From Leptotrichia sp. oral taxon 212 (GTDB taxonomy: Bacteria; Fusobacteriota; Fusobacteriia; Fusobacteriales; Leptotrichiaceae), in assembly GCF_001274535.1 (NCBI RefSeq), contig NZ_CP012410.1, positions 2,019,126-2,083,125 of the forward strand: DNA of 64,000 bases. Reading direction: 5' to 3'. The notes under the pieces are model-generated. The model worked only from the letters and a program-made list of their open reading frames with translations, did not search any database and was not told where the DNA came from. The first letter of the stretch is position 1. Every line of letters starts with the position of its first letter. Both the position numbers and the translations under genes were made by a program. Positions 18,228 through 26,593 of the stretch are shown here, piece after piece.

Positions 18228-19958
18228 ATGAAATTACTTACTATTCAATTAAAAGAACTCTTCAAGAAAAATATAAACCGTATTTTTAACAGTGATTTCT
18301 CAGATAAAATTGATATTCAAAATTCTACTAAAAAAGAATTTGGTGATTTTCAGACAAATTTTGCCATGATAACTTCAAAAATCATAGGTAAAAATCCAAG
18401 AGAAATAGCCAATGAAATCATAGAAAAATTTGAATCTGATGATATTATTGAAAAACTTGAAGTAGCAGGACCCGGATTTATAAACATCTATTTAAAGAAT
18501 AATTTTATTAATAACGAAATTAAAAAAATAGGGGAAGGAAAATATGATTTTTCATTCCTGAACACTGACAGAACTGTCGTAATTGATTATTCTTCACCGA
18601 ACATTGCAAAACGTATGCACGTTGGTCACTTAAGAAGTACAATCATCGGAGAATCCATAAAAAGAATAATGCAGTTTCTAGGATTTAAAGTTTTCGGAGA
18701 TAACCATATAGGAGACTGGGGTACTCAGTTTGGAAAGCTTATTGTCGCTTATGAACGTTGGCTTGACAGGGAAGCTTATGAAAATGATCCTATAGAGGAA
18801 CTTGAAAGAATATATGTGCTTTTTTCTGATAAGGCAAAGGAAGACCCTTCTCTGGAAGACATTGCGAGGGAAGAGCTTAGAAAGCTTCAGGCGGGAGATG
18901 AAAAGAACAATGCCCTCTGGAAAGAATTTATTAATATTTCAATAAACGAATACAACAAAATTTATAAAAGATTTGATATTAAATTTGACTTCTATAATGG
19001 AGAATCATTCTATAATGATATGATGCCTGGAGTTCTTGAAGATTTGAAACAAAAAGGAATCGCAAGAGAAGATGATGATGCACTTGTTGTTTTCTTTGAC
19101 GAGGAAACAAAACTTCATCCATGCATAGTTCAAAAAAAGGACGGAAGTTTTCTTTATTCAACTTCAGATCTTGCAACTATCAAATACAGAAAAGATGAAC
19201 TGAATGCCGACATGGGGCTGTATGTTGTTGATGAAAGACAGCAGGAACACTTCAAGCAGGTATTTGAAATTGCAAGAATGACAGGTTCTCCTTATGACTA
19301 TGAAAAAGTTCATATTCAATTTGGTATCATGAGATTTGCAAACGGAGTCATCCTTTCTACAAGAGGTGGAAATGTTATAAGACTTATTGATCTTCTGAAT
19401 AAGGCACAGGAAGAAGTAAGAAAAGTTATAGATGAAAAAAATCCTGATATACCTGATGCTGAAAAAGATATTATTTCAGATATAGTCGGAACTGGAGCTA
19501 TAAAATATTTTGACTTGAGCCAGAACAGAACTTCACCAATATTATTTGACTGGGATAAAGTACTAAGCTTCGAAGGAAATACAGGACCTTATCTGCAGTA
19601 TACTTATGTAAGAATAATGTCCCTTCTGAGAAAAATGGAAGCTGAAAATATTTCAATTGATAATAGCAAGGACATTATCCTTGATGACATGAACGATATT
19701 GAAAGAGAGCTTGCGGTTATGCTGTTAAGATTCCCTCAGGTTGTAGTAAAAGCTTATGAAGGATTTAAACCTAACCTGATTGCAGATTATTTATTTGATC
19801 TTGCTAAAACTTACAATAACTTCTATAATTCCAAATCTATGCTGAAGGAAGAAAACAAGGATATTATGCAGGCAAGAATACTTCTTTCAATAAAGGCTGC
19901 TGACATACTGAAACAGGGATTGTCATTGTTATCAATACAGACAGTGGATAGAATGTAA
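18228..19958 (+). CDS. argS: Arginyl-tRNA synthetase
   Basis: 576 residues, the usual length. N-terminal Add-1 tRNA-recognition domain (1-90), the class I HIGH signature as HVGH (131-134) after SSPNIAKRM, the catalytic core with FGDNHIGDWGTQFGK, a degenerate KMSKS loop (STRGGNV) as usual for ArgRS, and the C-terminal anticodon-binding helical domain (about 450-576, LLRFPQVV, ending SIQTVDRM). It charges tRNA-Arg with arginine at the expense of ATP. It is transcribed alone, convergent to the AraC-type gene beyond a large palindrome. Confidence 0.96.
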   Translation: MKLLTIQLKELFKKNINRIFNSDFSDKIDIQNSTKKEFGDFQTNFAMITSKIIGKNPREIANEIIEKFESDDIIEKLEVAGPGFINIYLKNNFINNEIKKIGEGKYDFSFLNTDRTVVIDYSSPNIAKRMHVGHLRSTIIGESIKRIMQFLGFKVFGDNHIGDWGTQFGKLIVAYERWLDREAYENDPIEELERIYVLFSDKAKEDPSLEDIAREELRKLQAGDEKNNALWKEFINISINEYNKIYKRFDIKFDFYNGESFYNDMMPGVLEDLKQKGIAREDDDALVVFFDEETKLHPCIVQKKDGSFLYSTSDLATIKYRKDELNADMGLYVVDERQQEHFKQVFEIARMTGSPYDYEKVHIQFGIMRFANGVILSTRGGNVIRLIDLLNKAQEEVRKVIDEKNPDIPDAEKDIISDIVGTGAIKYFDLSQNRTSPILFDWDKVLSFEGNTGPYLQYTYVRIMSLLRKMEAENISIDNSKDIILDDMNDIERELAVMLLRFPQVVVKAYEGFKPNLIADYLFDLAKTYNNFYNSKSMLKEENKDIMQARILLSIKAADILKQGLSLLSIQTVDRM

Positions 19959-20018
19959 CAACTGCCAGAAAATAGCATTTAATAATAAATCAAACAATAC
20001 ACACAATATTTTAAAAAT

Positions 20019-20185
20019 ATGAAAGATTATATTTATGAATTATTTAGAATTTTACAATGTAAAACAAAAAATGAATTTAGAAAAAGTCATCAGCCTGATT
20101 TTTTCAGGCGAATTTTGACTTTTTCTTAATGAATAATTGTTTTACATAAGTAAAATTTTAATAAATGAATAAATATATCTTTCAT
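20019..20185. repeat. 167-bp imperfect palindrome between argS and araC
   Basis: The left part (20019-20089) and the reverse complement of the right part (20116-20185) agree over about 70 positions with few changes, sharing ATGAAAGAT, TATTTAT, AAAATTTTA/AGAATTTTAC, TGTAAAACA and AAAAAGTCA. The centre holds the terminator. A diverged copy of the left arm (about 65 bp) is at 46539-46603. The structure suggests a small non-coding palindromic element used as a bidirectional terminator. Confidence 0.65.
20081..20124. terminator. Bidirectional terminator between argS and araC
   Basis: AAAAAGTCA (20081-20089) pairs with TGACTTTTT (20116-20124), and GCCTGA pairs with TCAGGC inside, giving a two-part stem with T-runs on both sides. 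It serves the convergent argS and AraC-type genes. Confidence 0.75.
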
Positions 20186-20189
20186 TTTT

Positions 20190-21023
20190 TTATCCTCTGC
20201 TTATTTTTCTGTAAATATGTGGAGAAACCCTAAAATATTTCTTAAAAATTTTCGTAAAATAGTTGGCATCTTCAATTCCTACATGTCTGCATACTTCTGA
20301 TATCCTGTCATCTGTTTCAAGAATTCTCCTTGCGGCAACTGTCATTTTAATTTCCATGAAAAATTTATTCGGCGATTTTCCTGTATGTTTTTTAAACAGC
20401 CTTCTGAAAGATGCCTCACTTATATCAGACAGTCGGCAGTAAAATTCTGTTGAAAATTCCCTAAAAGGATTATTTATCATATCATTTACAATTGCCTGTA
20501 CCCTGCTGTCTATTTCCCTGTTGTAATACTGAATCTTACATGTCCTGCTTTCCCCTTTTTCTTTTGAAATATTTATAAGATAACCTACTATTATTTCCAG
20601 ATATCCCCTTAAAATAAATGAAGTTCCAGATCTGTTACTATTTTTTTCCTTTATCATTGAATAAAAACAGTCAATAATAAACTTATCTTCACATTTAATC
20701 TGGGTATCAAAATCCATTATTTCAGACCATATTTTCAGTCCATGTATTGAATAGGAGGCAGTAAACCTTACACTTATAAAGGAAAAATGGTTTGAAGTTG
20801 ACATACACTGAAGATTGCAGCTTTCAGGTATGTAAATAATATCATTTTTACTCACATCATACACATTATCATCTATTATAAATTTTGCATTGCCTTCCAC
20901 TATAAACCTTATCATTGAATAAGGCACTTTTTCTTCCCTGAATTTCCAGTCCTTGTTAAAAGTATATATATCAACATAAAGAAAAGCAAGGTGAAAGGCT
21001 TTCATTAATGAATTATTTTCCAT
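20190..21023 (-). CDS. AraC-family regulator of the adjacent sugar transport operon
   Basis: 277 residues. N-terminal cupin sensor (about 25-110, PYSMIRFIVEGNAKFII, VSKNDIIYIPE) and a C-terminal double HTH (about 175-277: FYCRLSDISEASFRRLFKKHTG, and ISEVCRHVGIEDANYFTKIFKKYF, ending SPHIYRKI). It is divergent from the binding-protein-dependent transporter at 21305, with direct repeats in the shared region, so it probably activates that operon in response to the imported sugar. Its stop touches the right arm of the palindrome. Confidence 0.87.
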   Translation of the reverse strand: MENNSLMKAFHLAFLYVDIYTFNKDWKFREEKVPYSMIRFIVEGNAKFIIDDNVYDVSKNDIIYIPESCNLQCMSTSNHFSFISVRFTASYSIHGLKIWSEIMDFDTQIKCEDKFIIDCFYSMIKEKNSNRSGTSFILRGYLEIIVGYLINISKEKGESRTCKIQYYNREIDSRVQAIVNDMINNPFREFSTEFYCRLSDISEASFRRLFKKHTGKSPNKFFMEIKMTVAARRILETDDRISEVCRHVGIEDANYFTKIFKKYFRVSPHIYRKISRG

Positions 21024-21119
21024 AGTTTATAACTCCTGCTGTCATTTTACTTTAATTATACCCTAATAATATTGATAAGACAATTTTCTTCTATAATTTC
21101 TTTCATGCTCCACAATCTT

Positions 21120-21150
21120 TTAATCGTTTTTTACTATAATTAATCGTTTT
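21120..21150 (+). promoter_or_regulatory. Direct-repeat operator, probable AraC-type binding site
   Basis: TTAATCGTTTT occurs twice, at 21120-21130 and 21140-21150, exactly 20 bp apart (two helical turns, same face). The second half ends eight bases before the -35 of the transporter operon, the arrangement expected for an AraC-type activator contacting RNA polymerase. Confidence 0.6.
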
Positions 21151-21157
21151 AGAAGTC

Positions 21158-21185
21158 TTGTTTTATTTAAAAATGAAGGTATACT
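21158..21185 (+). promoter_or_regulatory. Promoter of the sugar ABC operon
   Basis: TTGTTT (21158-21163), 16-nt spacer, TATACT (21180-21185), about 115 nt before the first start codon. The weak -35 fits dependence on an activator. Confidence 0.5.
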
Positions 21186-21304
21186 CTTAATAATCAAAGG
21201 AAAAAGTGACGTCAATTATTTTCAATTAATTATAATATATCAAAAATAGTACATTTCAATTATTTTAAAATGCTTAAATTTAATGTCGAAAGGATGGAAC
21301 AATT

Positions 21305-22621
21305 ATGAAAAAAAAGATTATTCTGTTACTTATATCAGTATTATTTCTTATTATTTCCTGCGGAGGTTCAAAAAAATCAAATGAAACTGGAGAACTTGAA
21401 GGAGAAATAGTATTCTGGCATTCATTTACTCAAGGACCTAGAAATGAGTTCATGAAACAGGCAGCTGAAGAATTCATGAAAAAAAATCCGAAAGTAAAAA
21501 TTAAAATTGAAACATTTGCATGGCCTGAATTTTACACTAAATGGACAACCGGATTACAGGCAGGACAAGTTCCTGATGTAAGTACAGCTTTACCTAACCA
21601 CGTTGTAGAATTACTTCAGGCAGACGCTCTAGTGCCTATTGATGATGTAATAGATCATATTGGAAAAGATAGATTTTACGCTGCTCCTCTTACAGAAGGA
21701 GAATTAAATGGAAAACACTACTCTATACCTTTATATTCACATGCTCAGGTAATGTGGTATAGAAAAGATTTATTACAGGCTGCAGGGCTTGAAGTTCCAA
21801 AAACATGGGCAGAATTATTTGAAGCGGCTAAAAAGTTAAATAATCCTCCTCAGGTTTATGGACTGTCAGTTCCTATGGGACTTGGAGATATGATGGCAAC
21901 TAGATTCCTTAACTTCTATGTTCGTTCAGCAGGAGAGACTTTAATAACTAAAGACGGAAAGGCAAACCTTACAAGCAAGGCTGCCATAGATGGAATAAAT
22001 TACTGGGTAAATATGTATAAAGCAGTATCTCCAAAAGGTTCTGTAAACTTTAAGGTACTGGATCAGGCTACACTTTATTATCAGGGTAAAACAGCTTTTG
22101 ACTTTAACAGTGGATTCCAAATTGGAGGAGTTAAACAGAACTCACCTGATTTACTCGACAAAATAGCTGCTGCACCAATTCCAAAAATAAATGCTACAGA
22201 TCCTGAACAGGGAATAGAAACTTCAAATATACCTGTAATCGTATGGAAAAATAGTAAACATCCTGAAATTGCAAAAGCTTTTGTTGAAAGTTTATACGAA
22301 AAGGAAAAATATATTAAATTCTTACATTCTGTTCCAGGTGGAATGTTACCGGCCTTAAAAGATATTTCAAATGATCCTGCATACCTAGACAATCCGATAA
22401 TCAAACAGTTCCAGGATACAATCACAGTTATTAACAATGCTGTTGATAAAGGTACTGCAATTGGAATGGAATCCGGTCCAAAACCTGAAGCTGGAATAAT
22501 TACAAGCCAAGGAGTAATTGAAAAAATGTTCCAGGAAATTATACTAAAAAATGTTCCCGTGGAAGAAGCTGCTAAAAAGGCTGAAAAAGAACTAAACGAT
22601 TTATTTGCTGCAGCAAAATAG
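21305..22621 (+). CDS. Sugar ABC transporter substrate-binding lipoprotein
   Basis: 438 residues, signal peptide with lipobox LIISC followed by Gly-Gly. The mature protein has the extracellular solute-binding family 1 pattern (EIVFWHSFTQGPRNEFMKQAAEEF, WYRKDLLQAAGLEVPKTWAEL). It delivers a sugar or oligosaccharide to the two permeases that follow. The exact sugar is unknown. First gene of the operon, RBS GAAAGGA. Confidence 0.9.
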   Translation: MKKKIILLLISVLFLIISCGGSKKSNETGELEGEIVFWHSFTQGPRNEFMKQAAEEFMKKNPKVKIKIETFAWPEFYTKWTTGLQAGQVPDVSTALPNHVVELLQADALVPIDDVIDHIGKDRFYAAPLTEGELNGKHYSIPLYSHAQVMWYRKDLLQAAGLEVPKTWAELFEAAKKLNNPPQVYGLSVPMGLGDMMATRFLNFYVRSAGETLITKDGKANLTSKAAIDGINYWVNMYKAVSPKGSVNFKVLDQATLYYQGKTAFDFNSGFQIGGVKQNSPDLLDKIAAAPIPKINATDPEQGIETSNIPVIVWKNSKHPEIAKAFVESLYEKEKYIKFLHSVPGGMLPALKDISNDPAYLDNPIIKQFQDTITVINNAVDKGTAIGMESGPKPEAGIITSQGVIEKMFQEIILKNVPVEEAAKKAEKELNDLFAAAK

Positions 22622-22653
22622 CTGACTAACCATGTGACAGGAAAGGAATACTC

Positions 22654-23547
22654 ATGAAAAAGAAAAAAATGAATATTGATAAGATAAATCTGGTGTTTGT
22701 TTTACCTGCCATGTTAATAGTTTTTCTTCTGCTGGTATATCCTATATTTTCCAGTATATACTTCAGTTTTACATCGAAAAACTTAATTAGACCATATTAT
22801 AAATGGATCTGGTTTGACAACTTCAAATTTGTCCTGACTAACCCTGAATTTTATCGTGCATTCCTAAATTCTATAAAATGGACTATTTTATCAATTACAG
22901 GACAGCTTCTAGTAGGATTTATAGCTGCACTTTCTTTAAATAAAATTCCAAAATTTTCAGGATTTTATAGAACTTTACTTATTATTCCATGGGCATTTCC
23001 AGCTATTGTCATAGCATTTTCATGGAAATGGATTTTAAATGATGTTTATGGATTTATACCGAATTTACTTACACAGCTCCATATCACAAAAGAAAATATA
23101 AATTTTCTGGCTGATCCAAAAACTGCCTTCTGGATAGTACTGTTTATAAATATATGGTTTGGAGCACCTCTGTTTATGGTAAATATTCTGGCAGCCTTAA
23201 AAACTATTCCACGAGAACAGTATGAAGCGGCTATTGTTGACGGCGCATCTTCTTTTCAAGTATTCCGTTACATAACAATAAGACATATCCGTGGAGTTAT
23301 AGGATTACTGGTAGTTTTGAGAACAATATGGGTTTTCAATAACTTTGACCTGCTTTATCTGCTAACTGGAGGAGGCCCTTCAGACTTGACTACTACACTT
23401 CCAATATATGCATACAAGACCGGTTGGAATCTGAAAAGATTAGGAACCGCATCTGCAGTTACTATTCTTCTGCTTCTGTTCCTGATGGCTGTATGTTTTG
23501 GATACTTTAAACTACTTAATAAATGGGAAAGAGAGGATGATAAATAA
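22654..23547 (+). CDS. Sugar ABC transporter permease, MalF/UgpA type
   Basis: 297 residues with six predicted membrane helices and the cytoplasmic EAA loop (YEAAIVDGASSFQVFRYIT) that contacts the ATPase. It pairs with the next permease; its stop overlaps the next start by one base (TAATG), so the two are translationally coupled. Confidence 0.9.
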   Translation: MKKKKMNIDKINLVFVLPAMLIVFLLLVYPIFSSIYFSFTSKNLIRPYYKWIWFDNFKFVLTNPEFYRAFLNSIKWTILSITGQLLVGFIAALSLNKIPKFSGFYRTLLIIPWAFPAIVIAFSWKWILNDVYGFIPNLLTQLHITKENINFLADPKTAFWIVLFINIWFGAPLFMVNILAALKTIPREQYEAAIVDGASSFQVFRYITIRHIRGVIGLLVVLRTIWVFNNFDLLYLLTGGGPSDLTTTLPIYAYKTGWNLKRLGTASAVTILLLLFLMAVCFGYFKLLNKWEREDDK

Positions 23548-24383
23548 TGAAATACAGTTATAAAAATAATATCTATACTGGATTAGTCTATTTACTTTTA
23601 ACTGTCATGGCAATAATTGCAGTCTTCCCTCTGATATGGATTATTCTTTCCTCTATAAAGCCTTCGAGCGAAATGTCCAGTAATCCGTTATCATTTATTC
23701 CTAAAAAAATAACATTTGATTACTACAGACAGGTTCTATTTAGTCTGAATTTTATAAGAAATATAAAAAACAGCTTAGTTATATCTTTTACGGCAACTTT
23801 AATAACTATAATTGTTTCAGCACTTGGAGCTTACGGGATTGTAAGATTTTTTCCTAAAGTAGGTAAAAAAATGACAAAAATGCTTATTACTACGTATATG
23901 TTCCCTACTATCCTACTGGCTGTTCCATATGTTACAGTTATGGCAAAATTAGGATTAATTAATACATGGATTGGTGTAGTTATTACTTATCTGTCGTTTT
24001 CCATCCCATATGCAATATGGATGCTGATAGGATTTTTTCAGACTGTTCCTATTGGAATTGAAGAAGCTGCAAAAGTTGACGGAGTAGGAAAATTCGGGAT
24101 ATTTTTTCAGATTGTACTTCCTATAGTGTCTCCAGGAATTGTTTCAACTGCCATTTACACATTTATCAATACTTGGAACGAATTCCTGTATGCCCTGCTT
24201 TTAATAAATAACTCTGAAAAAATGCCTTTATCAATAGCTCTTTACTCTTTAACAGGTTCAGAAATACTTGACTGGGGACAGATGATGGCTGCATCAGTAA
24301 TTGTAATCCTGCCTTCAATAGTATTCTTCATGATTATACAGAATAAAATTGCAGGTGGATTATCAGATGGATCTGTTAAATAG
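23547..24383 (+). CDS. Sugar ABC transporter permease, MalG/UgpE type
   Basis: 278 residues, six membrane helices, EAA loop IEEAAKVDGVGKFGIFFQI. Forms the second half of the channel. No ATPase gene is in the operon, so a shared ATPase (MsmX/MsiK type) encoded elsewhere presumably energises uptake. Confidence 0.9.
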   Translation: MKYSYKNNIYTGLVYLLLTVMAIIAVFPLIWIILSSIKPSSEMSSNPLSFIPKKITFDYYRQVLFSLNFIRNIKNSLVISFTATLITIIVSALGAYGIVRFFPKVGKKMTKMLITTYMFPTILLAVPYVTVMAKLGLINTWIGVVITYLSFSIPYAIWMLIGFFQTVPIGIEEAAKVDGVGKFGIFFQIVLPIVSPGIVSTAIYTFINTWNEFLYALLLINNSEKMPLSIALYSLTGSEILDWGQMMAASVIVILPSIVFFMIIQNKIAGGLSDGSVK

Positions 24384-24443
24384 AAATATTAGAATGAATT
24401 CTAGATAAAATAATAAAAATACATAATTTTGAAGAAAGGAGAG

Positions 24444-24573
24444 GTGCTATCTTAAAATAAAAATACAGATGGAACATATAAAAAAGCATACAGAAAGTAA
24501 AGCTGTTCTTCTGTTAAAATTTTTCTCATAAACACATTTCTTATTTTAACTTCTAAGTTTTTTGAGATAGCCC
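24444..24573. repeat. Possible MITE-like insertion between permease and oxidoreductase genes
   Basis: GCTATCTTAAA (from 24446) and TTTGAGATAGC (to 24571) form near-inverted ends of a ~130-bp non-coding segment. A good Shine-Dalgarno (AAAGGAGAGG, 24435-24444) stands just outside the left end, while the oxidoreductase ATG at 24584 has none nearby, as if the segment had been inserted between them. It contains a 20-codon ORF (24472-24534) without its own ribosome site. The ends resemble those of the 33463-33535 element (CTGTCTCAA). Confidence 0.35.
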
Positions 24574-24583
24574 TATTACAGAA

Positions 24584-25687
24584 ATGAAAAATATAAATTA
24601 CGGAATAATAGGAACCGGATATTTTGGAGCACATTTAGGAAGAATATTGAGTAAACTGGAAGGAGCAAAAGTTGTCTCCATCTATGACCCTGAAAATACA
24701 AAGAATATTTCTGAAGAACTTGGATGTGAAGTTTCAGAAAATATTCAGGAACTATGTGCAAGAGAGGATATTGATGCAATAATAGTAGCTTCTCCAAACG
24801 GAGCTCACAGGGAGGCTGTTTTAGAAGCTGCAAAAAATAAAAAACATGTATTCTGTGAAAAACCTATTGCACTTTCATATAAGGATTGTTCTGAAATGAT
24901 TGACGCAACCAAAAAAAATGGTGTCATTTTCATGGCTGGACACGTAATGAACTTCATGAACGGTGTCAGAAAAATAAAACAGTTAATAAATGATGGTGTT
25001 ATAGGAGAAGTTTTACATTGCCATTCTATGAGAAATGGATGGGAAAAGGAACAGAAGGAAATTAGCTGGAAAAAAATAAAGGAACTTTCAGGGGGACATC
25101 TCTATCATCATATACATGAGTTAGATTTTATACAGTTTATAATGGGAGTACCTGAAAAAGTAACAATGGTTGGAGGAAACATTGCCCACCAGGGAGAAAA
25201 ATTTGGTGATGAAGATGATGCGCTTTTCATAACACTTGAGTTTCCTAATAAAAGATTTGCAACTTTACAGTACGGTTCTGCATTCAGATGGCCTGACCAT
25301 TCTGTGAAAATTCAGGGAACTAAAGGAGCTATCTTACTGGATCTTCAGGATGTAGGAGTTACTTTAAAAATTGATGATAAAGAAGAAAAATTCCTTCTTC
25401 ATCGTACAAAAGAAGAAGATGATGACAGAACAAGAATATATAAAGGACTGGAAATGGACGGTGCAATAATGTACGGTAAACCTGATAGAATCCCTCCTTT
25501 ATGGCTGCATGGAATAATGGAAATGGAAATGGAATTTCTTCATAACGCTCTTCAGGGAGCTGAAATTGATAAAGAATTTATTCCACTGCTGGACGGTACA
25601 GCAGCAAGAGATTCTATCCTCACAGCAGATGCCCTTACTAAGTCTTTACAGGAAGACAGAAAAGTAAAATTATCCGAACTTTTATAA
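24584..25687 (+). CDS. Gfo/Idh/MocA-family NAD(P)-dependent oxidoreductase
   Basis: 367 residues. Rossmann motif GTGYFGAHLG (7-16), the CEKPIAL signature near residue 88, and a GGHLYHHIHELDF segment near 170 holding the probable catalytic His. The family oxidises or reduces sugars or cyclitols. Placed after the sugar permeases, it probably starts catabolism of the imported compound; inositol, a sugar acid or an aminosugar are equally possible. There is no clear Shine-Dalgarno directly before the ATG. Confidence 0.87.
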   Translation: MKNINYGIIGTGYFGAHLGRILSKLEGAKVVSIYDPENTKNISEELGCEVSENIQELCAREDIDAIIVASPNGAHREAVLEAAKNKKHVFCEKPIALSYKDCSEMIDATKKNGVIFMAGHVMNFMNGVRKIKQLINDGVIGEVLHCHSMRNGWEKEQKEISWKKIKELSGGHLYHHIHELDFIQFIMGVPEKVTMVGGNIAHQGEKFGDEDDALFITLEFPNKRFATLQYGSAFRWPDHSVKIQGTKGAILLDLQDVGVTLKIDDKEEKFLLHRTKEEDDDRTRIYKGLEMDGAIMYGKPDRIPPLWLHGIMEMEMEFLHNALQGAEIDKEFIPLLDGTAARDSILTADALTKSLQEDRKVKLSELL

Positions 25688-25714
25688 ACTCCGTTTTGTT
25701 TTATTGCAATACAT

Positions 25715-25772
25715 AAGAAGCTGCATGAAAGAAAAAAGTATAAATATATATAATTTCTTCCAGCAGCTTCTT
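25715..25772 (+). terminator. Terminator of the sugar operon
   Basis: AAGAAGCTGC (25715-25724) pairs with GCAGCTTCTT (25763-25772), followed by a T-run. The loop is about 38 nt. Confidence 0.7.
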
Positions 25773-25842
25773 TTTCATTGAAAAATAAATATAAAAATGA
25801 TATTATACAATCACATTATATAATAGTAACATGGAGGTAAAT

Positions 25843-26319
25843 ATGAGTATAGAAAAGGTTATTCAATTAAGAAAACAAAATAAAAAAAACGAAGCAAAAG
25901 AATTAATGGAAACTTTAATTTCACTTGAACCTGATAACCCTTATTATAATTATCAAATGGCCTGGTGTAATGATTCTCTAGGAAAAGAAAAAGAGGCAAT
26001 TCAATATTATGTAAAAGCAATAGACCTTGGTTTAATTGGTGAAGATTTACTAGGAGCATATATTGGCTTAGGAAGCAGCTATAGAACTTTAGGAGAATAT
26101 AAAAAAGCAAAAACTCTATTTGAAACAGCAATGAAACAATTTCCTAATAATAATACATTAAAAACTTTTTATTCAATAGTACTTTATAACTTAAAAGATT
26201 ACAAGAATTCCGTATCTTTATTACTTAAATTATTGATTAAAACAAGTTCTGATGAAGAAATCAAGTCATTTTCAGGAGCTCTTGACTTCTATTCAGATAA
26301 TTTAGATGAAATTTTCTAA
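25843..26319 (+). CDS. Tetratricopeptide-repeat protein
   Basis: About 158 residues from the ATG at 25843, chosen because GGAGGT directly precedes it; an ATG four codons upstream overlaps that site. At least three TPR units are visible (NKKNEAKELMETLISLEPDN, YQMAWCNDSLGKEKEAIQYY, YIGLGSSYRTLGEYKKAKTLF). No signal peptide, so probably cytosolic. TPRs mediate protein-protein contacts; the partner is not evident. Confidence 0.8.
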   Translation: MSIEKVIQLRKQNKKNEAKELMETLISLEPDNPYYNYQMAWCNDSLGKEKEAIQYYVKAIDLGLIGEDLLGAYIGLGSSYRTLGEYKKAKTLFETAMKQFPNNNTLKTFYSIVLYNLKDYKNSVSLLLKLLIKTSSDEEIKSFSGALDFYSDNLDEIF

Positions 26320-26493
26320 AGTTTTTATGGGGGGAAGAATTTAATAACTTTAAGAATTTCTAGGTTTAATAAGTTTTTTCAGGTTCTCTATTTTTCTTCA
26401 CCCCCACTCTTACAAAGAGCCTTATTATACCTCGAAAAATTCCTGTTATCAAATTTAATTTTCATTTCCTAAATTCAAAAAAATTCCCAATTT

Positions 26494-26545
26494 AAAATCC
26501 GGCCAAAACTCCTCTTTAATCTCAAGGAAATTCCAGCCGGATTTT
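26494..26545. terminator. Terminator between the TPR gene and the PotD-like gene
   Basis: AAAATCCGGC (26494-26503) and GCCGGATTTT (26536-26545), with T-runs usable in both directions. It lies between convergent genes. The stretch 26320-26490 additionally has a GGGGGGAAGAA / TTCTTCACCCCC pair (26328-26408), otherwise nothing I can name. Confidence 0.65.
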
Positions 26546-26593
26546 TTATTGAATCTATTTTTTAATCATACTTTATGAAATACTGTTAAACCG

